This document shows positions 16,023 through 25,449 of a stretch of DNA of 42,400 bases, piece by piece. Every line of letters begins with the position of its first letter. Position 1 is the first letter of the stretch. The DNA lies in assembly GCA_945861025.1 (NCBI GenBank), contig CAMASN010000026.1:1-42400 (forward strand), written 5' to 3'. The notes beneath the pieces are model-generated. The model was not told the origin of the DNA. It saw only the letters and a program-made list of their open reading frames with translations, and did not search any database. Source of the stretch: Ferrithrix thermotolerans DSM 19514 (GTDB lineage: Bacteria; Actinomycetota; Acidimicrobiia; Acidimicrobiales; Ilumatobacteraceae). Both the position numbers and the translations under genes were made by a program.

Positions 16023-16790
16023 TCAGCCGGGAGGGCGAACAGTGACCCCTGCGTCGATGAGCGCCCGTTTTGCGTCGGCGATGGTGAACTCGCCGAAGTG
16101 AAAGATCGAGGCCGCGAGCACTGCATCGGCGTGACCGTCGACGATGCCGTCGACAAGATGCTGCAACGTGCCGACGCCGCCGCTGGCGATGACCGCCACG
16201 TTGACCGAGTCAGCAATGGTTCGCGTGAGGTTGTTCTCGAAGCCTCCGCGGGTGCCATCACGATCCATTGAGGTGAGCAAAATCTCGCCTGCGCCCAACG
16301 CCGTTGCCTGCTGTGCCCACTCAACCGCGTCGCGACCCGTTGGGGTGCGGCCGCCATGCAAAAACACTTCCCATCCGCCGCCAGCAGCATTGGCTCGAGC
16401 GTCTACTGCGCAGACCACGCACTGCGACCCGAACTCTGCGGCGATCTCGGCAATCAGCTCGGGACGTTCGAACGCAGCGGTGTTGACGCTGACCTTGTCG
16501 GCCCCGGCACGCAACATGCGTCGCGCATCTTCGACACTACGAATACCCCCGCCGACAGTGAACGGAATGAACACTTGCTCGGCCACGCGACGGACAACCT
16601 CGGCCATGGTTTCGCGACCATCGGACGACGCAGTGATGTCGAGGAACACCAACTCGTCGGCACCTTCTTTGTCGTATCGAGCGGCGAGTTGTACTGGGTC
16701 TCCAGCGTCGCGCAGACCAACAAAGTTCACGCCTTTGACGACGCGCCCGTTGGTGACATCGAGGCAAGGGATAACGCGGGCGACTTTCAT
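16023..16790 (-). CDS. hisF: Imidazole glycerol phosphate synthase cyclase subunit
   Basis: 255 residues from ATG 16790; the frame stays open upstream but that part overlaps hisH and is not coding. HisF uses ammonia from HisH to close the imidazole ring, giving imidazole glycerol phosphate and AICAR. The catalytic aspartates are at the canonical positions: Asp11 in IPCLD and Asp130 in [32 protein letters not shown] and [13 protein letters not shown] are phosphate-binding loops of the barrel. The start overlaps the hisH stop by four bases, fitting the stable HisH-HisF complex. Confidence 0.98.
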   Translation of the reverse strand: MKVARVIPCLDVTNGRVVKGVNFVGLRDAGDPVQLAARYDKEGADELVFLDITASSDGRETMAEVVRRVAEQVFIPFTVGGGIRSVEDARRMLRAGADKVSVNTAAFERPELIAEIAAEFGSQCVVCAVDARANAAGGGWEVFLHGGRTPTGRDAVEWAQQATALGAGEILLTSMDRDGTRGGFENNLTRTIADSVNVAVIASGGVGTLQHLVDGIVDGHADAVLAASIFHFGEFTIADAKRALIDAGVTVRPPG

Positions 16791-17416
16791 GCTGCGGCCG
16801 CTTTCACGAAGTTGGCGAGCAACGCAAGACCCGAGGTGCCCGACTTCTCGGGATGGAACTGCGTGGCGAACACGTTGCCGTTGCGAAACGCAGCATTGAG
16901 TTCGGTGCCGTATTCGACGGTGGCCGCCACCATCGCTGGGTCGTCGGGAACACCATGCAGCGAGTGCACAAAGTACATCCACGAGTCGTTGCCCAAGCCA
17001 GCCAGCATCGCGTCGTGCGAGTTGGTGATACGCAGCTTGTTCCATTGCATCTGCGGGCGTTTCACACCAGTAGGAATCCAGCGCACCACACCAGGGAGCA
17101 CGCTCAGACCTGCCGCATCGGCAGTCTCTTCGCTTGAGTCGAACAACATCTGCATTCCTACGCAGATGCCGAGGAACGGGCGACCCGATGCAACGGCGTC
17201 GTGCACGCTGTCTTCGAGATTGGCGGCACGAAGAGCGTTCATGCACGCCCCAAACGCGCCAACGCCAGGAAGCACAACAGCATCGGCTTCGCGAATAAAC
17301 CCGGGGTCGACGCTGAGCGACGCATCGCCGCCGACGCTCTGAAGCGCCTTTTCAGCGGAGCGCAGATTGCCGATGCCGTAGTCGAGAACAGCAATAACCG
17401 GACGACGTGCGGTCAC
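16787..17416 (-). CDS. hisH: Imidazole glycerol phosphate synthase glutamine amidotransferase subunit
   Basis: 209 residues from GTG 17416. A class I glutaminase that hydrolyses glutamine and passes ammonia to HisF. The catalytic triad is visible as Cys85 in GICVGMQM and His188/Glu190 in FHPEKSG. The N-terminal DYGIGNLRS and LPGVGAFG are typical. It overlaps hisB upstream and hisF downstream by four bases each, so the operon is tightly coupled. Confidence 0.97.
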   Translation of the reverse strand: MTARRPVIAVLDYGIGNLRSAEKALQSVGGDASLSVDPGFIREADAVVLPGVGAFGACMNALRAANLEDSVHDAVASGRPFLGICVGMQMLFDSSEETADAAGLSVLPGVVRWIPTGVKRPQMQWNKLRITNSHDAMLAGLGNDSWMYFVHSLHGVPDDPAMVAATVEYGTELNAAFRNGNVFATQFHPEKSGTSGLALLANFVKAAAA

Positions 17417-18003
17417 AACACGCCCTTGGTGGTGGGCAACGACGAGCCCTCAATTCGCACGGCGTCGCGGAGGCAACGCGCCAAGCCTTTGAACGCGGCT
17501 TCGATGATGTGATGGGCGTTGGTTCCGCGCCGCAACGACACGTGCAGGGTGATGCCTGCGGCCGTTGCAAAGCTGCTGATTGCGTGCTCGGCCAACTGCG
17601 GATCGAACGCAGGATTGCCAAGCGGCAGGCACTCGAGCGTGGGCACATCCCAGACCATGAACGGACGCCCCGAAAGGTCGAGGGCAACTTCAACGAGTGC
17701 TTCGTCGAGTGGATACAAACCGCTAGCAAAACGGCGCACACCAACCTTGTCGCCAACCGCTTCTCGGAATGCCTCGCCCAAGGTGATGGCCACATCTTCG
17801 ACCGTGTGATGGGTATCGATGTGCAGATCACCGATGGCCTGAATGGTGAGATCGAAACCGCCATGGCGACCAAGCTGATCGAGCATGTGGTCATAGAACG
17901 GAATGCCGGTTGAGATGTTGGTAACACCGGTGCCGTCGAGGTCTATCGACATCTCGATCGATGTCTCCTTGGTCTTGCGAACACGGCTTGCTGTGCGAGT
18001 CAT
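17413..18003 (-). CDS. hisB: Imidazoleglycerol-phosphate dehydratase
   Basis: 196 residues from ATG 18003, the monofunctional form without a phosphatase domain. It dehydrates imidazole glycerol phosphate to imidazole acetol phosphate. The two manganese-binding histidine clusters are present: IDTHHTVEDVAITLG and TNAHHIIEAAFKGLAR, with FYDHMLDQLGRHGGFDL before them. The start overlaps the hisC stop and the stop overlaps the hisH start. Upstream frame extension to 18420 is within hisC and is rejected. Confidence 0.97.
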   Translation of the reverse strand: MTRTASRVRKTKETSIEMSIDLDGTGVTNISTGIPFYDHMLDQLGRHGGFDLTIQAIGDLHIDTHHTVEDVAITLGEAFREAVGDKVGVRRFASGLYPLDEALVEVALDLSGRPFMVWDVPTLECLPLGNPAFDPQLAEHAISSFATAAGITLHVSLRRGTNAHHIIEAAFKGLARCLRDAVRIEGSSLPTTKGVL

Positions 18004-19061
18004 GCCAGAACCTCCTGTAGTGCGGCGAGAAATGCGTCGTTCTCTTCGGGTGTACCCACGGTGACCCGCAGACAGTTTTCGAGGCGTGGCCATCCGCTGC
18101 AATCGCGAACGAGCACGCTGCGATCGACGAGGCGACGCCAGACATCTCGTCCGGATATCGACGTAGGCCTGAACAGAATGAAGTTTGCGCCGCTGGGCCA
18201 CGAGTGCACCGGCATCGAGGCGAATGCCGACTGAATGCGTTCGCGCTCGGAGACGATGAGGTCGATGCGCGCCTGCATCTCGTTCACGTAGCGCAGCGCG
18301 AGGCGCCCTGCGATCTGCTTGGCAGTGTCGAGGTGGTACGGCAAGATCACCTTGTCGAGTTCGGCCACCAACCACGAAGGCCCAACGAGATAACCCAGCC
18401 GCGCGCCAGCCATCGACCATGTCTTACTAAACGTGCGGCTGACCACCAACGGTGTCTCTTCGTCGATCAGATCGAGCGCAGTCCAGTCGGCGAATTGGCC
18501 GTATGCCTCGTCGACCACAACGAGGCCGGGCGCCATCGCCATGACCTCGCGAACGTTTGACTCTGGTTCGACCAATCCGGTTGGGTTGTTGGGCGAGCAC
18601 AAAAAGGTGATGATCGGATTGCCGGTCTCGCACACTCGCCGCGCCTCAGCAAGATCGAGTGTGAAGTCGTCGTTGCGTTCGCCTTCGATAACCGTGGCTC
18701 CGGTAAGCCGAGCGATGTGGGCATGCAATTGGTACGTGGGCTCGAACGTGGCGACGGTTCTGCCGGGGCCGGCGTATGCGAGCAGCAACGTTTGCAACAC
18801 CTCGTTGGAGCCATTGGCCACAAACACCTGGTTCGAATCGACACCGTGCAGGGTGGCAATGGCAGCACGAAGTTCGGTGGCTGCGCGGTCGGGATAGCGA
18901 TGCCACTCGATCCGTGAGACCTCGGCGACGAACGCATCGCTCCATGCCGCGGGGGGTGGCGTGGGCGACTCGTTGGTATTGAGACGCACACGAACCGACA
19001 CATGCGGCGAGTGGTAGCCCTCGAGAGCCTTGAGATCATCACGAACAGCTATGCGAGCCAC
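18000..19061 (-). CDS. hisC: Histidinol-phosphate aminotransferase
   Basis: 353 residues. A PLP-dependent fold type I enzyme that transaminates imidazole acetol phosphate with glutamate. Lys213 in SRTFSKTWSMAGARLGYLVG is the PLP Schiff-base lysine, with Asp184/Tyr187 in VVVDEAYG and the SPNNPTG loop at ~156-162. It is the first gene of hisC-hisB-hisH-hisF; its ATG is 95 bp from the divergent small protein. The operon promoter should lie in that gap. Confidence 0.97.
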   Translation of the reverse strand: MARIAVRDDLKALEGYHSPHVSVRVRLNTNESPTPPPAAWSDAFVAEVSRIEWHRYPDRAATELRAAIATLHGVDSNQVFVANGSNEVLQTLLLAYAGPGRTVATFEPTYQLHAHIARLTGATVIEGERNDDFTLDLAEARRVCETGNPIITFLCSPNNPTGLVEPESNVREVMAMAPGLVVVDEAYGQFADWTALDLIDEETPLVVSRTFSKTWSMAGARLGYLVGPSWLVAELDKVILPYHLDTAKQIAGRLALRYVNEMQARIDLIVSERERIQSAFASMPVHSWPSGANFILFRPTSISGRDVWRRLVDRSVLVRDCSGWPRLENCLRVTVGTPEENDAFLAALQEVLA

Positions 19062-19156
19062 ACGGGCAGGCTAGCGAGCATGCCGTTCAACACACGAACA
19101 CATTGTTTGCAGCGATGCGTCGCGGATCGAGCCACTGCGTGCGCCAGAATGCCGAC

Positions 19157-19351
19157 ATGAGTTCTTCATCGTCCGCCGAGATCAGCGTGATCGCCGATGG
19201 CATCAACATGTATCGGGTCCGGGTGGCGGGTCTGGCCGAGCCGTTGATTGGCTCGCCACAAGACGATCTGATCGCCGCTCTGTATGAGACCGAGCGAGCG
19301 CTGCGCAACGCTCATCGAGCCATGCAACGAGCAATGAAGTTGGCCCGCTAA
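19157..19351 (+). CDS. Small conserved-looking hypothetical protein (64 aa)
   Basis: 64 residues from ATG 19157; an in-frame start at 19103 is possible but adds an unlikely tail. The sequence alternates a beta-like first half (ISVIADGINMYRVRVAG) and an amphipathic C-terminal helix (LIAALYETERALRNAHRAMQRA). No membrane segment, signal or metal motif. Divergent from hisC. The regular hydrophobic pattern and codon composition suggest a real gene, but I do not recognise the family and give no function. Confidence 0.55.
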   Translation: MSSSSSAEISVIADGINMYRVRVAGLAEPLIGSPQDDLIAALYETERALRNAHRAMQRAMKLAR

Positions 19352-19398
19352 GCCGCTCGGAAACTGGGCAGTTGCATCACTGGGGCGAAAAATGACAA

Positions 19399-19416
19399 CG
19401 ACCCCTTGCGGGGTCG
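19399..19416 (-). terminator. Candidate rho-independent terminator downstream of nth
   Basis: CGACCCC (19399-19405) pairs with GGGGTCG (19410-19416) around a 4-base loop. On the minus strand it is followed by TTGTCATTTTT. It lies in the ~210-bp space between the convergent small CDS and nth. A second, weaker 6-bp hairpin (19554-19559 with 19564-19569) overlaps the nth stop. Nothing else is seen in this gap. Confidence 0.55.
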
Positions 19417-19564
19417 CTGCGCTGTGAAGCCAGGCGGCGGATCCCGGCAACACCCACAATCCAGGTCGCAAGACCCAGTTGGTACATGCATTGTTGCACT
19501 GGACATCCATCTGCGCAAGAAAAAACTCGACGCAATTTGAGCCTCGAAAGCCGCGTAGCGGGGG

Positions 19565-20254
19565 CTACGTCGCTTGTGCCTTTGCCGAGGCCGCACGCTT
19601 GCGTGGCAGCAGCGACGAGGGACACATGTCCTCGAGCACGCACTCAGCGCATTTTGGCTTCTTGGCATCGCACACCCGGCGACCATGCAAGATGACCCGC
19701 AAGCTGAAATCGCCCCATTCGGCCGGCGGCAGGAACTCATTGAGCTCACGCTCGACCTTCACGGGGTCTTCGTGCTCGGTCAGGCCAAGCTTGCGGCTGA
19801 GCCGGCCCACATGGGTGTCTACCGGCAGGCCTGGCAGCTTGAACACAACGCTACGCACCACGTTGCCGGTCTTTCGACCAACGCCCGCCAGCGTGACGAG
19901 ATCTTTCAGTTCGGTGGGAACCTCGCCGCCGTATTGATCGACCAACGATTGCGCCATCGAGATGATGTTGCGGGTCTTGGCCTGATAGAAGCCAGTTGAG
20001 TGAATCATCACCTCGACGTCGGCGGGGTTGGCGGCGGCCAGGTCATGCGCCGTTGGATAGCGATCGAAGAGCGCTGGGGTGACCATGTTGACCCGAACAT
20101 CGGTGCACTGCGCCGCCATGATTGTGGCCACGAGCAACTCAAACGCATTGCGGTGATCAAGCTCGCAGACAGCTTCGGGGTATTCGACGGCGAGGCGACG
20201 CACTACTTCTTTGGCGCGGCCTTTGGGGGTACGTGGTGAACTCACGTCGGTCAC
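19565..20254 (-). CDS. nth: Endonuclease III
   Basis: 229 residues from GTG 20254. A bifunctional DNA glycosylase/AP lyase that removes oxidised pyrimidines in base excision repair. The helix-hairpin-helix LAGVGRKTGNVV carries the catalytic Lys128, and VDTHVGRLS carries the catalytic Asp146. The C-terminal [4Fe-4S] loop has Cys195, Cys202, Cys205 and Cys211 with the canonical C-x6-C-x2-C-x5-C spacing. Length is slightly above E. coli Nth owing to short tails. Divergent from mshD, 49 bp apart. Confidence 0.97.
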   Translation of the reverse strand: MTDVSSPRTPKGRAKEVVRRLAVEYPEAVCELDHRNAFELLVATIMAAQCTDVRVNMVTPALFDRYPTAHDLAAANPADVEVMIHSTGFYQAKTRNIISMAQSLVDQYGGEVPTELKDLVTLAGVGRKTGNVVRSVVFKLPGLPVDTHVGRLSRKLGLTEHEDPVKVERELNEFLPPAEWGDFSLRVILHGRRVCDAKKPKCAECVLEDMCPSSLLPRKRAASAKAQAT

Positions 20255-20303
20255 CCTAGGGGCTTCCCTTCAGCAGTTGGGGTGACGGGCTATCCTCACC
20301 CCG

Positions 20304-21254
20304 ATGCAATCGATTGATGTTTCGGCGCACCTTGATGCGACGGCGGCATCGGCCGTATTCGATCTCATCGCTCTTGCCGAGGCCGCCGACGGATACCGCC
20401 CCGTGTCCGACCAGTTCTGGGTAGACCTCACCAGCGCGACGCGCAACGATCTGCTCAGGATTCGGCTCACCGAATCAGGTTCCGAAACGGACTCCACCGT
20501 TCTGGTTGCCTATGCACAGGCATCGCCCACCGCAACCTCGTGGTCGGTCGAGCTTGTTGTACGACCCGATCGCCGCCATGACCTCGAAGCAATCGCCCGC
20601 ACGATGATGGACGCCGCCATCGTCGCAGTGAGCGCGAACGCTCGCGAACCAATCGAGCTGAGCTGGTTGGTCTACTCCCCCACCTCCTCGCACGAAGCCC
20701 TCGCAGAACACCTCGGCTTGGCTCCTCGCCGGCGGCTTTATCAAATGCGACGGTCGTTACCCACCAACATTGATTTCATACTGAGCACGCGTCCGTTCTC
20801 GGTAGGAGCCGACGAAGATGCATGGCTGTACGTAAATCGTCGCGCCTTTGCGTGGCACCCCGAGCAAGGCCAGTGGACCCACGACACACTCAACTCGCGA
20901 ATGAGCGAGCCGTGGTTCGACGCCACCGGGTTCCTGTTGCACGAGCACGACTCTCGCCTCGCTGGTTTTTGCTGGACCAAGATCCATACCGACACGACCC
21001 CAGCGCTCGGCGAGATTTACGTCGTCGCCGTCGACCCCGATTTTCACGGTCTCGGATTAGGGCGCGCGCTCACTCTGGCAGGCCTACAAAACATGGCCGA
21101 GCGCGGCATCACCGAGGGCATGCTCTTTGTTGACGCCGACAACACCGGTGCGGTTGCGCTGTACACCAAGCTTGGTTTCACGATTCACCGCGTCGACTGC
21201 ATGTATGAAGGCACTCTTGACGCCCGCCCGAAGCCCCAAGGAGACGCCCAATGA
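20304..21254 (+). CDS. mshD: Mycothiol synthase (tandem GNAT acetyltransferase)
   Basis: 316 residues with two GNAT domains. The N-terminal one (~1-150) is degenerate, and the C-terminal one carries the acetyl-CoA loop VDPDFHGLGLGRALTLAGL and DADNTGAVALYTKLGF. The segment AWLYVNRRAFAWHPEQGQWT, then EPWFDATGFLL, is characteristic of MshD, which acetylates Cys-GlcN-Ins in the last step of mycothiol synthesis. Mycothiol is the actinobacterial thiol buffer, so this gene is a strong taxonomic marker. The stop overlaps the next ATG by four bases. Confidence 0.93.
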   Translation: MQSIDVSAHLDATAASAVFDLIALAEAADGYRPVSDQFWVDLTSATRNDLLRIRLTESGSETDSTVLVAYAQASPTATSWSVELVVRPDRRHDLEAIARTMMDAAIVAVSANAREPIELSWLVYSPTSSHEALAEHLGLAPRRRLYQMRRSLPTNIDFILSTRPFSVGADEDAWLYVNRRAFAWHPEQGQWTHDTLNSRMSEPWFDATGFLLHEHDSRLAGFCWTKIHTDTTPALGEIYVVAVDPDFHGLGLGRALTLAGLQNMAERGITEGMLFVDADNTGAVALYTKLGFTIHRVDCMYEGTLDARPKPQGDAQ

Positions 21255-23062
21255 GCACCACAGAAGAACTCCCCCGTTGGGATGTCTCCGATGTGCACGA
21301 GTCGTTCGAGGCGCGCACGTTTCTTGCGGCACGCGAGCGTTGTGGCGCCGACACCGATCGACTCGAGGCCCTGTTCGAGTACCACGGGGTTCGCTCTGTA
21401 GAAGCACGCGCCGTCACCGCAAACGATGGCACCGCTGCCGACGCGGTCATTGCCGCAATCAACGATTGGCAGCAACAACTCGAAGAACTCTCCGTTTATG
21501 TCGAAGCCACCGTGTCCACCAACAGCTACGACGAGCAGGCTCAGGCCCTCGCCGACGAGCTGCAAACGCTGTACTCGCGCGGCAAGCCGTTGATGGCCCG
21601 TTTGGTCGACTGGTTCGCCGCACTTGGCGCTGAACAACTTGCGGCGGTCAGTGGGCAAGCCCACGAACATCTCGGCCCGCTCACTCGTTTGGCGGCTCGC
21701 GCCGAGCATCAGATGAGCGAGATCGAAGAAGGCCTCTACGCCGAGCTCTCGCGGTCCGGCTCAGCGGCTTGGGGTCGCTTGCACTCTGACGTCACCTCGC
21801 AATTGCAAGCCGATGTGCGCTCGGCCGACGGCCAGACCCAGCGTCTGCCCATGGCTGCGGTTCGCGGGCTTGCAACCCATGCTGACCCAGCCGTTCGTCA
21901 GGCGGCATACGACGCCGAGATGACCGCGTGGCCAACTGTTGCTGTCGTGTGCGCTGCAGCACTCAACGGCGTCAAGGGCGAAGCCAACGTGGTCAACAGT
22001 CGTCGGCGCTGGGCGTCGCCTCTCGACGCGTCGCTCTACGCAAATAGCGTGAGCCGCGCCACCTTCGATGCAATGCAAACCGCCGTGCAGTCAGCGCTTC
22101 CCGACTTTCATCGCTGGATGCGCGTCAAGTCTCGTTTGCACGGCCAAAGCAGCGCACTTCAGTGGCGCGACCTGTTTGCACCGTTGCCATTCGCCCCAGC
22201 ATCGATCTCGTGGCAAGACGGCCTCGGCATTGTCCGAAACGCGTTCGCGTCATACGGAGGCACATTGCACGGTCTTGTCGACCGTGCCATCGATGGCCGC
22301 TGGATCGATGCCGAGCCCCGCCAAGGCAAGAGCGGCGGCGCCTTTTGCGCCCCCTTCGTGGGCGATCGTTCGTTGGTGTTTCTCAACTGGACGGGCAGTG
22401 TCGATTCGGCGCAGACCACCGCCCACGAATTGGGCCACGCCTACCACAACACCCAATTGGCACATCGCACTCCGCTGCAGCGACGCCTGCCGATGGCGCT
22501 GGCCGAGACCGCGAGCATCTTCTGCGAAACGCTTGTGGTCGAAGAGGGCCTCCAACACCTTCAGGGCCACGACCGACTCGCACTTCTCGACGTAGATCTC
22601 CAGGGTTCGGCTCAGGTAGTGGTCGACATCCACAGCCGCTTCTTGTTTGAGACCGAGGTCTTTGCTCGTCGCCAGCGGCGCACCCTTGGAGTCACCGAAC
22701 TCAACGACTTGATGCTCGAGGCCCAGCTCACCGCGTATGCAGACGGGCTCGACCAAAGCACCGCACATCCATATATGTGGGCGGTCAAGGGTCATTACTA
22801 TGGCTCGCACTTCTACAACTGGCCCTACACCTACGGCCTGTTGTTCGGACTTGGCCTGTTTGCCCGCTACCAAGCCGACCCAGATCGGTTCCGCGGTGGT
22901 TACGACGATCTGCTGTCTCGGGCCGGCATGAACAGCGCCGAAGAACTCGGCCAGTCGTTTGCACTCGACGTGAGCGATGTCGGGTTCTGGATGGCCAGCA
23001 TCGATGTCTTACGTTCACGTATCGACGAATACGTACGTCTCAGCGCAGAGTTGGGCCTGTGA
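21251..23062 (+). CDS. M3-family oligoendopeptidase
   Basis: 603 residues, a cytoplasmic zinc peptidase of the M3 (thimet oligopeptidase/PepF) family that cleaves short peptides. The zinc motif HELGH (His392, Glu393, His396) and the downstream glutamate of LAETASIFCETL (Glu419) are present, with SGGAFCAPF and the C-terminal MWAVKGHYYGSHFYNWPYTYG. The N-terminal half is helical, as usual. It overlaps mshD by four bases upstream and rlmN at its own stop, so the three form one operon. Confidence 0.93.
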   Translation: MSTTEELPRWDVSDVHESFEARTFLAARERCGADTDRLEALFEYHGVRSVEARAVTANDGTAADAVIAAINDWQQQLEELSVYVEATVSTNSYDEQAQALADELQTLYSRGKPLMARLVDWFAALGAEQLAAVSGQAHEHLGPLTRLAARAEHQMSEIEEGLYAELSRSGSAAWGRLHSDVTSQLQADVRSADGQTQRLPMAAVRGLATHADPAVRQAAYDAEMTAWPTVAVVCAAALNGVKGEANVVNSRRRWASPLDASLYANSVSRATFDAMQTAVQSALPDFHRWMRVKSRLHGQSSALQWRDLFAPLPFAPASISWQDGLGIVRNAFASYGGTLHGLVDRAIDGRWIDAEPRQGKSGGAFCAPFVGDRSLVFLNWTGSVDSAQTTAHELGHAYHNTQLAHRTPLQRRLPMALAETASIFCETLVVEEGLQHLQGHDRLALLDVDLQGSAQVVVDIHSRFLFETEVFARRQRRTLGVTELNDLMLEAQLTAYADGLDQSTAHPYMWAVKGHYYGSHFYNWPYTYGLLFGLGLFARYQADPDRFRGGYDDLLSRAGMNSAEELGQSFALDVSDVGFWMASIDVLRSRIDEYVRLSAELGL

Positions 23063-23064
23063 AC

Positions 23065-24135
23065 ATGACCATCACCCGCACCCGCTACGACCTCACCCGT
23101 GCCGAACTCGGCGAGATGCTTGGCGGCGAACCACGCTTTCGAATCGACCAAATCTGGAAGGGTCTGTACGAGCAACTCAGCGAGCCCAGCGAACTCACCA
23201 CGCTGCCCAAAGCGCTACGTGCCCGACTCGAAGCCGAACTGCCCTCGGCGCTCACCACTGTTGTCGAACGCATCAACGACGACGGCGACACCGTGAAGTA
23301 CCTCTTCGAACTTTCTGGCGGCAGCCGTATCGAAACCGTGCTGATGCTGTACCCCGACCGAGTCACCGTCTGCGTCAGCAGCCAAGCCGGTTGTGCGATG
23401 GGGTGCGGCTTCTGCGCCACCGGTCAGGCCGGATTCACCCGACAGCTCACGGTCGGCGAGATCGTCGAACAAGTGGTGCGCGCCTCACGCAAAGCACGCG
23501 AACTCAACCGCCGCTTGGCCAACGTGGTCTTCATGGGAATGGGCGAGCCGCTCGCCAACGAGCCAACTGTGTGGGCAGCGATCGAGCGCATCAACAACGA
23601 CATCGGCCTGGGTGCCCGACATATCACAGTGTCCACCGTGGGCCTCGTGCCCGGCATCAAGCGGGTCACCGAGTGGCCGATGCAAGTGAACCTGGCTGTG
23701 TCGTTGCACGCCGCCAACGACACACTGCGCGACGACATGGTGCCCATCAACCGTCGGTACCCACTCGATGCGCTGATGGATGCGTGCGCCGATTATCTCG
23801 AGGCCAAAGGTCGCCGACTCAGCTTCGAGTGGGCGCTCATCGACGGCGTCAACGACCGCGACAGCGATGCGCGCGAACTGGCGGCGCTGTGTCGCTCGCT
23901 GCCTCTGGCCGCTCACGTGAACATCATTCCGCTCAACCCCACGCCGGGTTACCTCACGCGCGGAACACCGATCTCACGCGTTCACAAGTTTCGCGATCGT
24001 CTCGAAGAACTCGGCGTGAATGCAACAGTGCGCCGAAATCGTGGCACCGATATCGATGCCGCCTGCGGGCAGCTCGCCGCCGGACAACCCGTGCAACCGG
24101 TCAGCTTGGGTCGGCGTCCAAGTACTTCGGATTAG
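23065..24135 (+). CDS. rlmN: 23S rRNA (adenine-2503-C2) methyltransferase RlmN
   Basis: 356 residues from ATG 23065; a GTG at 23059 overlapping the previous stop would add two residues. A radical-SAM enzyme that methylates C2 of A2503 in 23S rRNA and A37 of some tRNAs. The cluster ligands are Cys110, Cys114 and Cys117 in AGCAMGCGFC. VFMGMGEPLAN, ISTVG-like HITVSTVGLVPGI and NIIPLNPTPG are family motifs. A C-terminal cysteine sits near the end of the core (AACGQL), as expected for the methyl-carrying residue. The last 35 bases overlap the convergent DUF6285 gene. Confidence 0.96.
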   Translation: MTITRTRYDLTRAELGEMLGGEPRFRIDQIWKGLYEQLSEPSELTTLPKALRARLEAELPSALTTVVERINDDGDTVKYLFELSGGSRIETVLMLYPDRVTVCVSSQAGCAMGCGFCATGQAGFTRQLTVGEIVEQVVRASRKARELNRRLANVVFMGMGEPLANEPTVWAAIERINNDIGLGARHITVSTVGLVPGIKRVTEWPMQVNLAVSLHAANDTLRDDMVPINRRYPLDALMDACADYLEAKGRRLSFEWALIDGVNDRDSDARELAALCRSLPLAAHVNIIPLNPTPGYLTRGTPISRVHKFRDRLEELGVNATVRRNRGTDIDAACGQLAAGQPVQPVSLGRRPSTSD

Positions 24136-24463
24136 CCACTGCAAGCTTGTCGCGCACGCTCTGCCACACGGCGGCGCGCACAGCTTCTTGTACCTCAATA
24201 GATGAATCGGTGCGGTCGTCGCCCTCACGAATAGCGCGTGACAGTTCTTCGTCGCTACCAAAACCCAACATCTGCAGCCGTTCGAGATGACGCTCGGCTT
24301 GCTCGGGTCCGAGTTCGAGTTCGCGCTCGACCATTAAGAGCACCGTGATGGCCACCCGAGTATGAAACTGCAGGCGACCCGAGGTGCCCGCAAGCACATC
24401 GCGCTCGAGCCACTCGCGCACGGACTCAACAAGTTGTTGAGCCGTTGGAACGTCGTGCGGCAT
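24101..24463 (-). CDS. DUF6285-like small protein, partner of the phosphotransferase
   Basis: 120 residues from ATG 24463, whose first base is the last base of the stop of the phosphotransferase gene (TGATG). Mostly helical: AQQLVESVREWLERDVL, FHTRVAITVLLMVERELELG, and VRAAVWQSVRDKLAVANPKYL. This matches the DUF6285 pattern, a small family usually encoded next to ACAD10-type phosphotransferases and acyl-CoA dehydrogenases. Function unknown; coupling suggests it acts with the kinase-like protein. Its 3' end overlaps rlmN by 35 bp on the opposite strand. Confidence 0.75.
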   Translation of the reverse strand: MPHDVPTAQQLVESVREWLERDVLAGTSGRLQFHTRVAITVLLMVERELELGPEQAERHLERLQMLGFGSDEELSRAIREGDDRTDSSIEVQEAVRAAVWQSVRDKLAVANPKYLDADPS

Positions 24464-25404
24464 CACCACTTCCCCTCGAGTGCCAAGAACAGATCGTGTT
24501 CGTTCTCGCACACACGACGACCAATGGCTGCCAGTTCGTGGCTGCGAGTGATTCGACCGAGATGCGACTGGGTTTGAATGATGCACATAATGCCCCATTT
24601 CAAGGTGCCAAGAACCTCCCACCAACGAACAACGTCGGCGTCAACAGCCACGTTGGCCGCACGCGCATACGCCTCGAAAAACTCGTCGTACTCACCGAGT
24701 CCCGCCACCGGCTTACGCACGCCAAAACGCCACGCCTTCACGCACAGCCAGCCGAGGTCTTCCATTGGGTCGCCGATGTGAGCGAGCTCCCAATCGAGCA
24801 CTGCTCGCAAGCCATCGGGTCCAACCATGATGTTGCCCAACCGAAAGTCGCCGTGCACGATGCAATGGGGGCCAACGGGCGGACGGTTCTGTTCGAGCCA
24901 GCGAAACACCAACTCAAACGTGGGGTGCGAGTACTTCAGCGCGCCGAGTGCCTCGCGGTACTGAACGACTTGATCCGTTGGCAATAGTGCCGGCGCTGCA
25001 GCGGGGTCGATGCTGTGCAACCGCGCCAACGCCACTGCGAAGTCTTGAGCAAGGTGGGTACGAGCCTCGGCGAACTGATCGTCGCGCAAGATCTTGCGGG
25101 CGATGGTCTCGCCCTCGAAGTGGCTCAGAATCATGTAGGCAGCGCCAAGATCGCTCTTGTCTGTGGATGCCGCAATCACTTCGGGCACCGGCACACCGCC
25201 AGCTCGGGCGGCGCGCAGCACAGCAAATTCGTTGCCCATGTCGCGAATGTCTCCGCCGCGTTGGCGCTGCAAAATCAGCATTCGCTCGTTGGCGCTGAAT
25301 TGCCAGGTCTCGCGTGAGGCCCCGCCAGACAGACGGGACAGATCGGCGACCGCTACACCGCCCAACACTGCAGACAACGACGCTGCAAGTTCCTCGTTGG
25401 CCAT
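24463..25404 (-). CDS. Phosphotransferase-family protein (APH/ACAD10-like kinase fold)
   Basis: 313 residues. The kinase fold is shown by HGDFRLGNIMV (catalytic-loop HxDxxxxN) and LDWELAHIGDPMEDLGWL (metal-binding Asp). The GGASRETWQF segment acts as the nucleotide loop. The ELAHIGDP-type ending is typical of the ACAD10/FadE36-like subgroup that works with acyl-CoA dehydrogenases, not of antibiotic-resistance kinases. The substrate may be a hydroxy-acyl intermediate by family analogy; that is inference. No acyl-CoA dehydrogenase is adjacent in the window. Translationally linked to the downstream DUF6285-like gene. Confidence 0.87.
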   Translation of the reverse strand: MANEELAASLSAVLGGVAVADLSRLSGGASRETWQFSANERMLILQRQRGGDIRDMGNEFAVLRAARAGGVPVPEVIAASTDKSDLGAAYMILSHFEGETIARKILRDDQFAEARTHLAQDFAVALARLHSIDPAAAPALLPTDQVVQYREALGALKYSHPTFELVFRWLEQNRPPVGPHCIVHGDFRLGNIMVGPDGLRAVLDWELAHIGDPMEDLGWLCVKAWRFGVRKPVAGLGEYDEFFEAYARAANVAVDADVVRWWEVLGTLKWGIMCIIQTQSHLGRITRSHELAAIGRRVCENEHDLFLALEGKW

Positions 25405-25449
25405 GTGGCTAGGTTCGCATAACGCGCTGCTCGCGCTGCAACCGGCTGA

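Noticed and set aside
16791-17246. An N-terminal extension of hisF
   Set aside because: The frame is open, but this part lies in hisH, which has its complete catalytic triad; HisF begins at the canonical [11 protein letters not shown].
18004-18420. An N-terminal extension of hisB
   Set aside because: It overlaps hisC in another frame and is Arg-rich shadow sequence; HisB has its normal length from 18003.
24463-25404. Aminoglycoside resistance gene
   Set aside because: The kinase motifs are those of ACAD10-like phosphotransferases, and the DUF6285 partner supports a metabolic role.
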